A stretch of DNA of 42,048 nt. It comes from Methanothrix sp. GTDB lineage: Archaea > Halobacteriota > Methanosarcinia > Methanotrichales > Methanotrichaceae. The translations under genes were made by a program, and so were the position numbers. Below are positions 33,715 to 41,944 of this stretch, in pieces. The number at the start of each line of letters is the position of its first letter. The stretch's first letter is position 1. The notes beneath the pieces were generated by a model. It was not told where the DNA came from and searched no databases. It saw nothing but the letters and a program-made list of their open reading frames with translations. The stretch lies in assembly GCF_024518575.1 (NCBI RefSeq), contig NZ_JANIHG010000011.1:1-42048 (forward strand), written 5' to 3'.

Positions 33715-33759
33715 CGACCGAACGGGGCTTCAAACTCATGTCTCAGCCGGAAGAGCATG

Positions 33760-34722
33760 CTACACTGTGATCTTCCTGTACATCATCGCGTGAATGCTGC
33801 TGATTCCGAAGATCTTTGATATCCTCCGGAGGTCCTCTGGAGATGGTGAGGCGGACCTGGCTGGAGGCACCGGCCTGCACTCCCTCGCAAACACACATCC
33901 ACCACGCATCCTCGCACACGCAAAACCGCCTGCGTTTCCATTCACGAAGATCTCCCCGGATCTCATCTCTGTCGCCGTGAAATCATCCGTGTCACCATGG
34001 ACAACCACAGTCCCGCCAGAGAGGAGAACCCCTGTGTTTCTGCCCGAGCTGCCGTGGATCTCGAGAAAACCCGCGCGCATGAGAATTCCGGCGCTCATTC
34101 CGGCATTCCCGAAGACCTCGATCCTCCCCGGAGATCCGTTTCTCGCCCCTATCGTCTCTCTCGATATACCATCGGATATCCTGAGAACGCGATCAGAGAG
34201 CTCATTTGGACGGAGCGGAGAATACCCCTTCTCCACGAGCTCTGTTATGGAGACAAACCTCCTGTATCCAGAGAGATCGCTCTCCACCTCTATGACATTT
34301 CCCAGCGGCTCCTCGACCCTGCCGCTGACGTAGATCGCGCCTCTGATCATTGAGATCCCCATTCTCGGGCCCACGTCACCATCTACAATTACATTCCCTA
34401 CATCCACAGCGCCACCGCCCCCGCCCAGCCTCATCAGATCCACGCCCATGCTTGAGCAGAGCCTGCTCCCGGCGTCCCCTACGAGCTTCACGGTCTCGCC
34501 GCGCCTGAGCGCATCCACCAGGGACCTGTAGCTCCATCCATCGATCCTGGCATCAGGATCGAAACGCGAGCCCCTGTGCTGCCAGTAGAAATCGAAGGTG
34601 AAATCACAGAGACATTTCTCGCCTGATGTCCGGATGGTGATCATCGAATCGATCTCCTGGGATGAATTCAGATGGCATCCCGGCGTTTTCAACATTCCAT
34701 GATCCATTATGCCGTATCTCAT
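33760..34722 (-). CDS. GXGXG-domain protein (GltB domain III/FwdC-like)
   Basis: 320 aa. From about residue 85 it repeats the right-handed beta-helix rhythm of GXGXG proteins: GNVIVDGDVGPRMG, GNAGMSAGILMRAGFLEIHG, GRNTGVLLSGGTVVVHG and EIFVNGNAGGFACARMRGG. This fold occurs in glutamate synthase domain III and formylmethanofuran dehydrogenase subunit C, where it scaffolds other domains. The N-terminal 80 residues are unlike FwdC. No GltB or Fwd partner is adjacent; instead its start overlaps (ATGA) the stop of a glycosyltransferase gene. Its role there is unknown. Confidence 0.65.
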   Translation of the reverse strand: MRYGIMDHGMLKTPGCHLNSSQEIDSMITIRTSGEKCLCDFTFDFYWQHRGSRFDPDARIDGWSYRSLVDALRRGETVKLVGDAGSRLCSSMGVDLMRLGGGGGAVDVGNVIVDGDVGPRMGISMIRGAIYVSGRVEEPLGNVIEVESDLSGYRRFVSITELVEKGYSPLRPNELSDRVLRISDGISRETIGARNGSPGRIEVFGNAGMSAGILMRAGFLEIHGSSGRNTGVLLSGGTVVVHGDTDDFTATEMRSGEIFVNGNAGGFACARMRGGCVFARECRPVPPARSASPSPEDLRRISKIFGISSIHAMMYRKITV

Positions 34723-35813
34723 GCACGCTCAGCATACACACTCTCGATCTCTCCGCATATAACATCCCAGTCGTACCGCCTGGCGATCTCCCTGCACCTT
34801 GCGCCCGCTGCTTTAGAGAGATCGAGCGCAGCCCGGATCGCATCCGCAAGCGAACCCGGCGAAGGCTCTGCGATCACACCTGTCTCAGGGGTGAGAAGGT
34901 CGCATGCAGCGTTCATCCTGTGGCGGACCGTGACCACAGGAACCCCGCATGCCATCGCCTCCAGCGCGGCCATACCGAACCCCTCCCTTGTTGATGGGAG
35001 CACAAACGCCCTTGAGGACTTTATCAGGGAGATCGCATCCTCGTATCTGAGAAAGCCGCTGAAACTCACCCTCTCATCCAAGCCCAGCGATCTGGCGAGG
35101 GCATGAAGCCGTGGCGCCTCCGGCCCCTCACCGATTATCAGGAGCTTCACGTCTGAATCCAGCAGGGCGATGGCCTCCAGAAGCATGTGCAGATTCTTGT
35201 GAGAGATCAGCCTTCCTGCGAATACAATATCGTGCTCCGAATCCGCGGGCCTGATCGATTGTATGTGCTTGAAGTCTATTCCGTTCGGAACCACAATGCT
35301 CTCAGCCCCCAGTCTCATCAGCTCTCTCCCTGTCATCTCAGAGACCGCTATGTTGTTGCTGGTCAGCATCGCAGCAGCTCTCTCAACGGCCATTCCAAGA
35401 TATCCTGACCTGCCCAGGTAATCAATCCAGTACTCGCCCCAGATCTCGTGCCATGTTATGAAGAACGATGCGCCTCCGGAGCGAGCTCTCGCTGAGAAGC
35501 ATGAGAGGTAGGGAAACTCCTGGCAGTCGATCACATCGTATCCACCTTCAAGATTTCTCAGAAGACCAAGAGAGAAGAGAATGGCCTGTTTCACCGACCT
35601 TTTATTTTTGGTGTATAAAGGATGTGGGGGGCAGACGCCGTGATGCCACACATCGCCGAGCTTTATGTGTTTATCACCCTCCCACCATCTGGCTCCGTAG
35701 CAGTGGACCTCATGCCCCCTCAGGGCGAGCCTCTGCGAGAGCTCGTAAACCCTCCGCTCGGCGCCTCCCTTGATCCAGGGATAAACTGCGTCATAAACAT
35801 ATGCGATTCTCAT
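34719..35813 (-). CDS. Glycosyltransferase family 4
   Basis: 364 aa with the GT-B fold of GT4 enzymes: YVYDAVYPWIKGGAERRVYEL at the N-terminus, VVPNGID and DIVFAGRLISHKNLHMLLEA at the start of the second domain, and the EGFGMAALEAMACGVPVV nucleotide-sugar site. It transfers a sugar from an activated donor to a lipid-linked or other acceptor, probably for surface glycans. It is the second gene of a minus-strand unit: 35 bases after the GT2 gene and overlapping the GXGXG gene. Donor and acceptor cannot be read. Confidence 0.85.
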   Translation of the reverse strand: MRIAYVYDAVYPWIKGGAERRVYELSQRLALRGHEVHCYGARWWEGDKHIKLGDVWHHGVCPPHPLYTKNKRSVKQAILFSLGLLRNLEGGYDVIDCQEFPYLSCFSARARSGGASFFITWHEIWGEYWIDYLGRSGYLGMAVERAAAMLTSNNIAVSEMTGRELMRLGAESIVVPNGIDFKHIQSIRPADSEHDIVFAGRLISHKNLHMLLEAIALLDSDVKLLIIGEGPEAPRLHALARSLGLDERVSFSGFLRYEDAISLIKSSRAFVLPSTREGFGMAALEAMACGVPVVTVRHRMNAACDLLTPETGVIAEPSPGSLADAIRAALDLSKAAGARCREIARRYDWDVICGEIESVYAERA

Positions 35814-35848
35814 CGCGACCTGCCCCGCTCTTCAAAATGCACGCTCTG

Positions 35849-36988
35849 TCACTCCCTGCCATCCGTGAGCAGGAAGAGGCTTATGAGCATGCCTGAGAAT
35901 ATCGTCTGGATCCCGATCATTGAGAGAACCATCGCGATCATCGCGCTCTGAACCTCCGCAAGAGATCCGAAGCCTGCGCTGAGCCAGCTCATAAGCACCT
36001 TACCACCAATGGCAATGCCTGCGATTATGAATACCATTCCCAGAAGAATCTCCTTCTCCAGGGAATGATAGCTCAGCAGCCTCTCCGCCAGCCAGCTGCT
36101 CGCGATTCCGTGCATGGCGCCGAATATGCTGAAGTGAACGCCAGCCAGAAACGTCTGGTAGCCGATGAAGAGCATCATGATCCCCAGGATGAGAGAGTGC
36201 ATCCGGAGCTCGGAGGAGCGGGATACAAGAAGAACTCCGGCAGTGAGCATCATGCCCAGAGCCATGACCAGAGCGCCGGGCGCTATCAGAAACGGGATCG
36301 GCTGGTAGAGCATCATGAATCTCAGGTGGCGCCAGCCGTCTGAGAACGAGCGGAGCTTCGATCCACCCCTTCGCCTCGGGTAGTAATCGATCGGCGCCTC
36401 GGCGATCCTGAGCCCCCGCCGGGATGCCTCGACAAGCATCTCCGAGGCGAACTCCATGCCAGCGGTTCTCAGCTGCATCTTCTCCAGAGCATCCCGCCTT
36501 ATCGCTCGTAGCCCGCAGTGCGCGTCCGATACCCTGATCGAGTAGAGGTGGTTGAGGATCCAGGTGAGAAGCGGATTCCCGATGTATCTGTGAAGCGCCG
36601 GCATCGCCCCTGGGTGTATCCTGCCGCGAAGCCTGCTGCCCATCGCCAGGTCCGCGCCGTCGTCGAGCAGCTCCAAAAGCCTGGGGATATCCTCAGGGGC
36701 GTATGTCAGATCACCATCCATGAGGACTATGTAATCTCCGGATGCCGACTCGAAGCCCTTTAGGTACGCCCTTCCGTAGCCTAGGGCCTCAGATCTCACA
36801 ACCCTTGCCCCCTGGCTCTCCGCTATCCTGGGGGTTTCATCATCAGAGCTGTCTACCACGATTATCTCCCACTCAGAGGCAGCTCTTTCAAGAACAGCGC
36901 GCGACCTCCTTATGCATTCGCCGATCGTGTCCGCCTCGTTCAGGGTGGGTATGATGAGACTGACTGAGCGCACATACGGCAATGGCAT
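35849..36988 (-). CDS. Membrane-anchored GT2 glycosyltransferase (DPM1/DolP-sugar synthase type)
   Basis: 379 aa. The N-terminal GT-A domain has SLIIPTLNEADTIGECI, IIVVDSSDDETP and the catalytic VLMDGDLTYAPEDIP. GSRLRG and RVSDAHCGLRAIRR are typical of dolichol-phosphate glucose/mannose synthases. From about residue 230 come four to five membrane helices. It likely makes a polyprenyl-phosphate sugar for protein or S-layer glycosylation. The TATA-like CTTATAAC (37003-37010) is only about 20 bases before ATG 36988, so TTG 36982 or GTG 36973 may be the true start. Confidence 0.83.
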   Translation of the reverse strand: MPLPYVRSVSLIIPTLNEADTIGECIRRSRAVLERAASEWEIIVVDSSDDETPRIAESQGARVVRSEALGYGRAYLKGFESASGDYIVLMDGDLTYAPEDIPRLLELLDDGADLAMGSRLRGRIHPGAMPALHRYIGNPLLTWILNHLYSIRVSDAHCGLRAIRRDALEKMQLRTAGMEFASEMLVEASRRGLRIAEAPIDYYPRRRGGSKLRSFSDGWRHLRFMMLYQPIPFLIAPGALVMALGMMLTAGVLLVSRSSELRMHSLILGIMMLFIGYQTFLAGVHFSIFGAMHGIASSWLAERLLSYHSLEKEILLGMVFIIAGIAIGGKVLMSWLSAGFGSLAEVQSAMIAMVLSMIGIQTIFSGMLISLFLLTDGRE

Positions 36989-37208
36989 GAGGGAGTTATA
37001 AGATTTTGTGAGTACCGGAGCGCGGCTGGGTCACAGCATGCGAATCATGCCACCAGCATCTGAATCTCATTGCTGTTCTGCTCCCACGGCCGGCCTCGCA
37101 CAGAGGGAACGTGCAGGCTGACGGCATCACAGAACTCTGAGGATCCAGATCACCCATATTCATTTTGGCAGAAAATCGCCTGCTCTGCCTCGCACGCCCT
37201 CAGCACGA

Positions 37209-37229
37209 GAAAAAAAATATTTTTATTTT
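37209..37229 (-). terminator. T-rich terminator of the gfcR-like gene
   Basis: On the minus strand the stop codon is followed by AAAAATAAAAATATTTTTTTTC, an archaeal T-run terminator. The remaining 220 bases up to the GT2 gene hold no gene I can support. Confidence 0.65.
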
Positions 37230-37847
37230 TTAGTTTACCCTGATGACCTTGAGCAGGGAGCAGACCGGCACGCCTGCGATGCTGTCCACGCCCCTCTTGT
37301 CGATCAGCACCGCTATGACATTCGTCTTGGCGCCGTGGTCATCCAGGTATGCGACCGCCTCCTCCAGGGTCCTGCCTGATGTTATCACATCATCCACGAT
37401 GACGCACTCCCTGCCATTGACGTCGGCAAAGTTCGTGCTCAGGTTCCCATGGGGTTTGACGTCCTGCGATGCCATCTGCTTTGTGGGCATGTAGACTGCA
37501 AGCCCAACGCCCATGTGGTTCGCGACCATGCTCGCCAGGGGCACACCGCTAAGCGCCACGCCCACGACCATATCGATGTCAAGCTCCTTTTCGTCCAGGA
37601 GATCGAATATCATCTCTGAGAGCGCCTGGGCTATGTGGCTCAGCCTGTAAGCGCTCCTCCCTATCATCGACCAGTCCACCGAGATGTCCTTCGGCCCGGG
37701 GACTGTGGCGCGCTCGGCATGCGTGAGAAGCCAGGTTACGGTCTCCCTGGAGACGTTCAGCTCCTCGGATATCTGGCCCTCTGAAAGGCCCTCAGACTTG
37801 AGCTCTGTGGCCTTCTTTATTAGATCCTCTATATTCTTCATGATCAT
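37230..37847 (-). CDS. gfcR: GfcR/PyrE-like regulator: HTH plus phosphoribosyltransferase domain
   Basis: 205 aa. Residues about 5-45 form a helix-turn-helix (IKKATELKSEGLSEGQISEELNV). The rest is a type I PRTase with the PRPP loop CVIVDDVITSGRT (148-160). This fused layout is that of GfcR-type proteins (PyrE2-like), which regulate sugar metabolism genes in haloarchaea; in methanogens the target is unknown. It may respond to nucleotides or PRPP through the PRTase fold. ATG 37847 overlaps the stop of nob1 (ATGA); ATG 37841 is the alternative. It is the second gene of a two-gene unit ended by a T-run. Confidence 0.85.
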   Translation of the reverse strand: MIMKNIEDLIKKATELKSEGLSEGQISEELNVSRETVTWLLTHAERATVPGPKDISVDWSMIGRSAYRLSHIAQALSEMIFDLLDEKELDIDMVVGVALSGVPLASMVANHMGVGLAVYMPTKQMASQDVKPHGNLSTNFADVNGRECVIVDDVITSGRTLEEAVAYLDDHGAKTNVIAVLIDKRGVDSIAGVPVCSLLKVIRVN

Positions 37848-38293
37848 CCCTTCTTTCTTCTTTTAGGAGGTGTTCCGCATACAGGGCAGAGATCACCCTC
37901 AAATGCTCTGCCGCAGCCGGGGCATCTCTGTGTGCGCTTTATGAACCGCCTTATTCCACGCTGGACGACCGGCTCAACCTTGAGACCCAGATGGACAGCG
38001 ACGTTCTGGAGCGCATAGTCGTCTGTGGCAAGCGCTGCATCATACTCAATTGCCTTCGCAAGGACCTCCAGATCTGTCTGTGAGAGTCTACAGAGATCAC
38101 CCGTCTCTCTTGCTGCCTCTGTCGCCCTTTTCAGGGTCTCCTTTGTGGGTGGTTCGATCCTCACATCCGAGATCTGCAGCTTGATCTTAGATCGGATGTC
38201 CTTGAGCTCCTGCTCCACCGAGGGAACCGTGATCACCTCTCCCTTCAGCGGCTTTCCAAGTATGAACACAGAGGCGTCTGCAACTATATACAC
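37844..38293 (-). CDS. nob1: Nob1-like rRNA maturation endonuclease
   Basis: 149 aa. An N-terminal PIN domain (VADASVFILG with D6, LSQTDLEVLAKA with D74, ALATDDYALQ with D91/D92) is followed by a zinc ribbon with C124, C127, C136 and C139 and a basic tail. Nob1 cleaves the 3' end of pre-16S rRNA in archaea. The GTG start (SVYIVADAS begins just before) fits a message with almost no leader: a TATA-like TACTATTAG is near 38310. Coupled to gfcR by a 4-base overlap. Confidence 0.88.
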   Translation of the reverse strand: MYIVADASVFILGKPLKGEVITVPSVEQELKDIRSKIKLQISDVRIEPPTKETLKRATEAARETGDLCRLSQTDLEVLAKAIEYDAALATDDYALQNVAVHLGLKVEPVVQRGIRRFIKRTQRCPGCGRAFEGDLCPVCGTPPKRRKKG

Positions 38294-38546
38294 ACTGATG
38301 CCATTGAGCTAATAGTACTTGGACTTTTTCAGTACCGATGCAGAACTTTCAGAACAAATCCAGATCTCATGCATTAAAAGAATGCCGAAGACCTGTGAGG
38401 TGAAGAAAGGTTTCTCTCTACAAGGACTGCGGTAAGGGGCTCTCTGATCTGTGGAGCTGTAGACCGCTGGAACAACCTGTGTGAGATGTTCGCGCTCGCT
38501 GCAACGCCGGAGGATGTTGTTAGGACAGCCCTCAAAGACTCCCACA

Positions 38547-38580
38547 AAGTTAATAGGAGCATTCCGCCCATTTTTAATAT
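38547..38580 (+). promoter_or_regulatory. Promoter region of the Cys-rich/ycaO/tfuA operon
   Basis: Two AT-rich boxes precede ATG 38581: AAGTTAATAGG (about 38546-38556), at the right distance for a leaderless start, and TTTTTAATATATG (38571-38583), which overlaps the start and is too close. The rest of the gap from 38294 holds no gene. Confidence 0.35.
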
Positions 38581-39591
38581 ATGTACAGGGACGAGCTTGC
38601 AGAGCGTGTTGCGAGGAGGATCAACCCCAGGGAGGGCGCTTGCGGCACCTGCCACGCCATAGCTGAGGAGGTGTGTGCCACAGGGGGTTCCATCCTCGCA
38701 TACGAGCGTCCTTCAGGAATACTCGCCAGGATAACAGATGACAGGGGTGAGGTGATCGGGGAGGGTTTCGGCATCGTCTGGTCACCCGCAGTCCTCGCAG
38801 CAGAGCTGGATGCGGGCATAGTCCCCGCTGAGCTTGAGGATCGTCTTAGAAGAGATGGAACGAGCTCCCAGGATATTGTGGAGAGGGTTGCAGCGCTATT
38901 CGGCTACGGCAGGGTTGTGACTCCGGCAGTCCTGGCGCTGAACATGGTGAAGGAGATGGGCGGAAGGACACTGATCAGGCGCGAGGGGCTGGGCGTCGTG
39001 GCAACCTTCTTCGACTCAAAGGGAGATGTGATCGCATCATCCCCTCCCTCTTACTGCCCGACATGCGCGGTCACTATAGCCGCCGCGATCACTCCGGAGA
39101 TCGCAGATCGCATTAAAAAAGCGCTTGATGGAAAGCCGAACACAGGCAAGAAGAAGCTTGATCTCGGTCTAGAGAACAGGTACGAGATAGAGCACGGCCA
39201 CGTCCGTGTCACCCTGGCAAAGGGCGATGAGGTTCTGGCCAACAGAGTTCTGGGGTGCTGCATGGCATACGCCACTGTGAAGGCCGAGATCGTCGCAGGG
39301 CTTGTGCCGCAGGCGAGCGCAGAGCAGTTCAAGCTCTACTGCAACCTCTGCCCGTTCAAGCACTGCTGGATGGACAAGTCGATGGGCGCCACAGGGAACA
39401 TCATTCTACAGAGACTCACAGAGATCGGCGCTGAGATCGAGGTGTCCGCGGAGGGCTACATAGTCGCAAGGCTCGCAGGAGAGGAGATCGAGGGGCGCGG
39501 CACCCTCTGCTCTCTGAGCGCCCTGACCAACATGCTTCTAAAGGGGGACGCGGAGAGGATCCTGAAGCCGTCAGCGGCCAGGAGATGGTGA
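38581..39591 (+). CDS. Cysteine-rich protein of unknown function upstream of ycaO
   Basis: 336 aa that I do not recognise. It has 11 cysteines in clusters: C21xxC24 with C32; SYCPTC (C159, C162); GCC (C226, C227); LYCNLCPFKHC (C254, C257, C262); and C310. Such spacing suggests one or more Fe-S or zinc sites. The soluble, mixed alpha/beta sequence has no signal peptide. Two halves look loosely similar in layout (GVVATFFDSKGDVIASS and HVRVTLAKGDEVLAN). It ends one base before the TTG of ycaO, so it is surely part of that operon, which suggests a role in McrA thioglycine formation (sulfur or electron supply) or in MCR assembly. That is inference. Confidence 0.7.
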   Translation: MYRDELAERVARRINPREGACGTCHAIAEEVCATGGSILAYERPSGILARITDDRGEVIGEGFGIVWSPAVLAAELDAGIVPAELEDRLRRDGTSSQDIVERVAALFGYGRVVTPAVLALNMVKEMGGRTLIRREGLGVVATFFDSKGDVIASSPPSYCPTCAVTIAAAITPEIADRIKKALDGKPNTGKKKLDLGLENRYEIEHGHVRVTLAKGDEVLANRVLGCCMAYATVKAEIVAGLVPQASAEQFKLYCNLCPFKHCWMDKSMGATGNIILQRLTEIGAEIEVSAEGYIVARLAGEEIEGRGTLCSLSALTNMLLKGDAERILKPSAARRW

Positions 39592-39592
39592 G

Positions 39593-40804
39593 TTGCGACT
39601 GAGATCCTGCCTGAAGAGGTACAAGAAGGACACACACCGTGCTCTGCCTCCAGAGGAGACGCTCGAGATCGTGGAGAGGAAGATGCCTGCAGCCGGAATA
39701 ACAAGGGTTGCGGATATCACCAATCTCGACCGGATAGGCATACCTGTATTCACCTCGATAAGACCAACAGCAGAGAAGGGCGCAATATCCGTTTACAATG
39801 GAAAGGGCGCAACCCCGACCGAGGCGAAGGTCTCTGCCATAATGGAGGGCATCGAGAGGTACTCTGCCGAGCTCCGCAATTCTGATCTCAGGATTGCCAG
39901 GTTCTCAGAGCTCAGGGATAACGCGCTGGATCCAGCAGAGCTCATACTGCCGAGAGGCGTTGATCCAGATGCAGAGATCCCCTGGGTGATGGGATACGAT
40001 CTCATAGGTGACGAGGAGATTCTGGTTCCGGCGAATGCTGTATTCCATCCACTGCCATCAAGCTACACGCGTCTCTTCAGGACAAACACCACAGGCCTCG
40101 CATCGGGGAACCAGCTGGAGGAGGCGATCTTCCACGGGCTCGCAGAGGTCGTCGAGAGGGATGCATGGTCGATAGCGGAGCATGCCAGGAGAATGGGGCC
40201 GCTGCTTCGATACAACGGCGACGGCCTGGCAGGGGAGCTTCTCGAGATGTTCCAGCGCGCAGAGGTACAGGTTTACGTGAGGGATATAACAAGCGATGTT
40301 GACGTTCCAACATTTGCCGCGGTCTCAGATGACCTGAAGCTGAAAGATCCCGCGCTCCTGACCGCAGGGATGGGCACTCATACCGACCCTGAGGTGGCGC
40401 TGCTGAGAGCGCTCACAGAGGTCGCGCAGAGCCGGCTCACACAGATACATGGCGCCCGGGAGGATACTGTGAGCGCAGACTTCAGGCGAATGATGGGATA
40501 CGACAGGCTGAAGCGCCTGAACAGACACTGGTTCGAGCACGAGCACGAGGAGGACTTCAGCTCCATAAAGTCTTATGATACCGATGATTTTCTGGATGAT
40601 ATAAGACACATGCTCGATCGGCTTCAGGCAGCCGGATTTGAGAGGGCGATAGTTGTGGATCTCACAGCTCCTGAGATAATGGTGCCAGTGGTCAGGGTGA
40701 TAGTGCCGGGGCTGGAGATATCGGCTGTGGATCCGGAGAGGGTTGGCAAGCGGTGCAGGAATGCCAAGGATCGTCGTGTTTCTGGGCCCAAGCATGCCTC
40801 ATGA
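39593..40804 (+). CDS. ycaO: YcaO-type McrA-glycine thioamidation enzyme
   Basis: 403 aa from TTG 39593 (AGGAGATGG upstream). [13 protein letters not shown] (81-93) and [13 protein letters not shown] hold the ATP/Mg-binding glutamates of YcaO proteins, and the N-terminal [16 protein letters not shown] is typical of the methanogen subgroup (methanogenesis marker 1). With TfuA it converts the glycine in McrA to thioglycine, using ATP to activate the backbone amide. The reading frame continues 44 bases into tfuA, so the last residues are encoded in an overlap. Confidence 0.92.
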   Translation: MRLRSCLKRYKKDTHRALPPEETLEIVERKMPAAGITRVADITNLDRIGIPVFTSIRPTAEKGAISVYNGKGATPTEAKVSAIMEGIERYSAELRNSDLRIARFSELRDNALDPAELILPRGVDPDAEIPWVMGYDLIGDEEILVPANAVFHPLPSSYTRLFRTNTTGLASGNQLEEAIFHGLAEVVERDAWSIAEHARRMGPLLRYNGDGLAGELLEMFQRAEVQVYVRDITSDVDVPTFAAVSDDLKLKDPALLTAGMGTHTDPEVALLRALTEVAQSRLTQIHGAREDTVSADFRRMMGYDRLKRLNRHWFEHEHEEDFSSIKSYDTDDFLDDIRHMLDRLQAAGFERAIVVDLTAPEIMVPVVRVIVPGLEISAVDPERVGKRCRNAKDRRVSGPKHAS

Positions 40805-41435
40805 CGAGGCGCGCTCCGTACTCGATGCGGATTACAGGCCGCCGGCCAGGCGTGGCGACGTTCTCGCAGCTGCAAGAGATGGTGCGGACATAATATGCCT
40901 GATAGATGGAGTCTTCTTCCAGGACTCCTCTGTGGCGCACAAGGAGATCCTCGAGGCGCTGCAGATGGGCGTTAGGGTCATCGGCGCCTCCAGCATGGGA
41001 GCTCTGAGGGCAGCTGAGATGGATGTCTACGGCATGGAGGGCGTCGGCGAGATCTACAGGGCATACAGGAGCGGAGAGATAGTCGCTGATGATGAGGTCG
41101 CCCTGGTATTCGATCCGGTGACGCTTGAGCCGCTCTCCGAGCCTTTGGTCAACATCCGCCACAACCTCAGGCTTGCTGTTAATGAGGGCTTCATAGATGA
41201 ACAGACCGCCGCAGATCTGCTTGAGATTGCGAGGGCAAGGTACTTTCCGTCCAGGAGCTATGAGAATATGATGAAAGATGCCACCGGCAGGATTCCGGGG
41301 GAGAAGCTTATTCAATTCAGGAGATTCCTTGAGAGCAGACGGGCGGATCTCAAGAGGGAGGATGCCATAAGAGCGCTGACAAGGGCTGCAGAGGCGGCCA
41401 GAGAGCTCACCGCCAGCTCTTGTTCCAGCAGTTAG
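40761..41435 (+). CDS. tfuA: TfuA-type partner of McrA-glycine thioamidation
   Basis: 224 aa from ATG 40761 (AGGA just before). The TfuA core is evident: [37 protein letters not shown] and GVRVIGASSMGALRAAEMDVYGMEGVGEIY. TfuA is thought to help YcaO by supplying sulfide. The C-terminal LTASSCSSS lies only about 20 bases before the IS200/IS605 left end, so the tail may have been altered by the insertion; the body of the protein is complete. Confidence 0.9.
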   Translation: MPRIVVFLGPSMPHDEARSVLDADYRPPARRGDVLAAARDGADIICLIDGVFFQDSSVAHKEILEALQMGVRVIGASSMGALRAAEMDVYGMEGVGEIYRAYRSGEIVADDEVALVFDPVTLEPLSEPLVNIRHNLRLAVNEGFIDEQTAADLLEIARARYFPSRSYENMMKDATGRIPGEKLIQFRRFLESRRADLKREDAIRALTRAAEAARELTASSCSSS

Positions 41436-41532
41436 GACGATAGCAGGGCTAATCCCCGCCTTTGAAAAGGCGGGATACAGCCCGTGCCTGCCGATAAATA
41501 TATACGCATGGTGACCATATGTATAGCACAGG

Positions 41533-41943
41533 ATGACTAAGCAAGAGCATTGGATAAGCGCGAGAGGATGCGTCTATAACATATATTACCATTTTGTATG
41601 GTCAACAAAATACCGAAGGAAGGTTCTTGTCGGATCAATAGCCGAGGAGCTTCATTTGTTACACGAATCGATCGCAAAGCAGAAGGGGATTACATTAATC
41701 AATCAGGAGATTATGCCTGATCATGTTCATCTATTCGTGACGGCTCATCCGATATTTGCTCCAGCTAATATTGCTAAGATCTTCAAAGGCATCACAGCGA
41801 AGAAACTCTTTGAAAAGTATCCTGAACTGAGAACCCGGCTTTGGAATGGTCATCTATGGAACCCGTCATACTATGTCGGCACTTGTGGCGATGCCACCAA
41901 AGAGGTCATTGAACGCTATGTAGAAATGCAAAAGGTGAAGTGA
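41533..41943 (+). CDS. tnpA: IS200/IS605 TnpA transposase (HUH, Y1)
   Basis: 136 aa. The HUH motif is DHVHLFV (H64, H66), and the catalytic Tyr is Y129 in VIERYVEMQ near the C-terminus. YYHFVWSTKYRRKVL is the family N-terminus and LWNPSYYVGTCGD the family C-terminal segment. It cuts and joins single-stranded DNA at hairpin-marked ends. Full length and apparently intact, so it may be active. ATG 41533 fits the TATA box at 41494-41505 with a very short leader. Confidence 0.92.
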   Translation: MTKQEHWISARGCVYNIYYHFVWSTKYRRKVLVGSIAEELHLLHESIAKQKGITLINQEIMPDHVHLFVTAHPIFAPANIAKIFKGITAKKLFEKYPELRTRLWNGHLWNPSYYVGTCGDATKEVIERYVEMQKVK

Positions 41944-41944
41944 T

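Noticed and set aside
38571-38583. TATA box directly over the start of the Cys-rich protein gene
   Set aside because: Initiation would fall inside the gene with no in-frame start nearby; the box at about 38546-38556 fits better.
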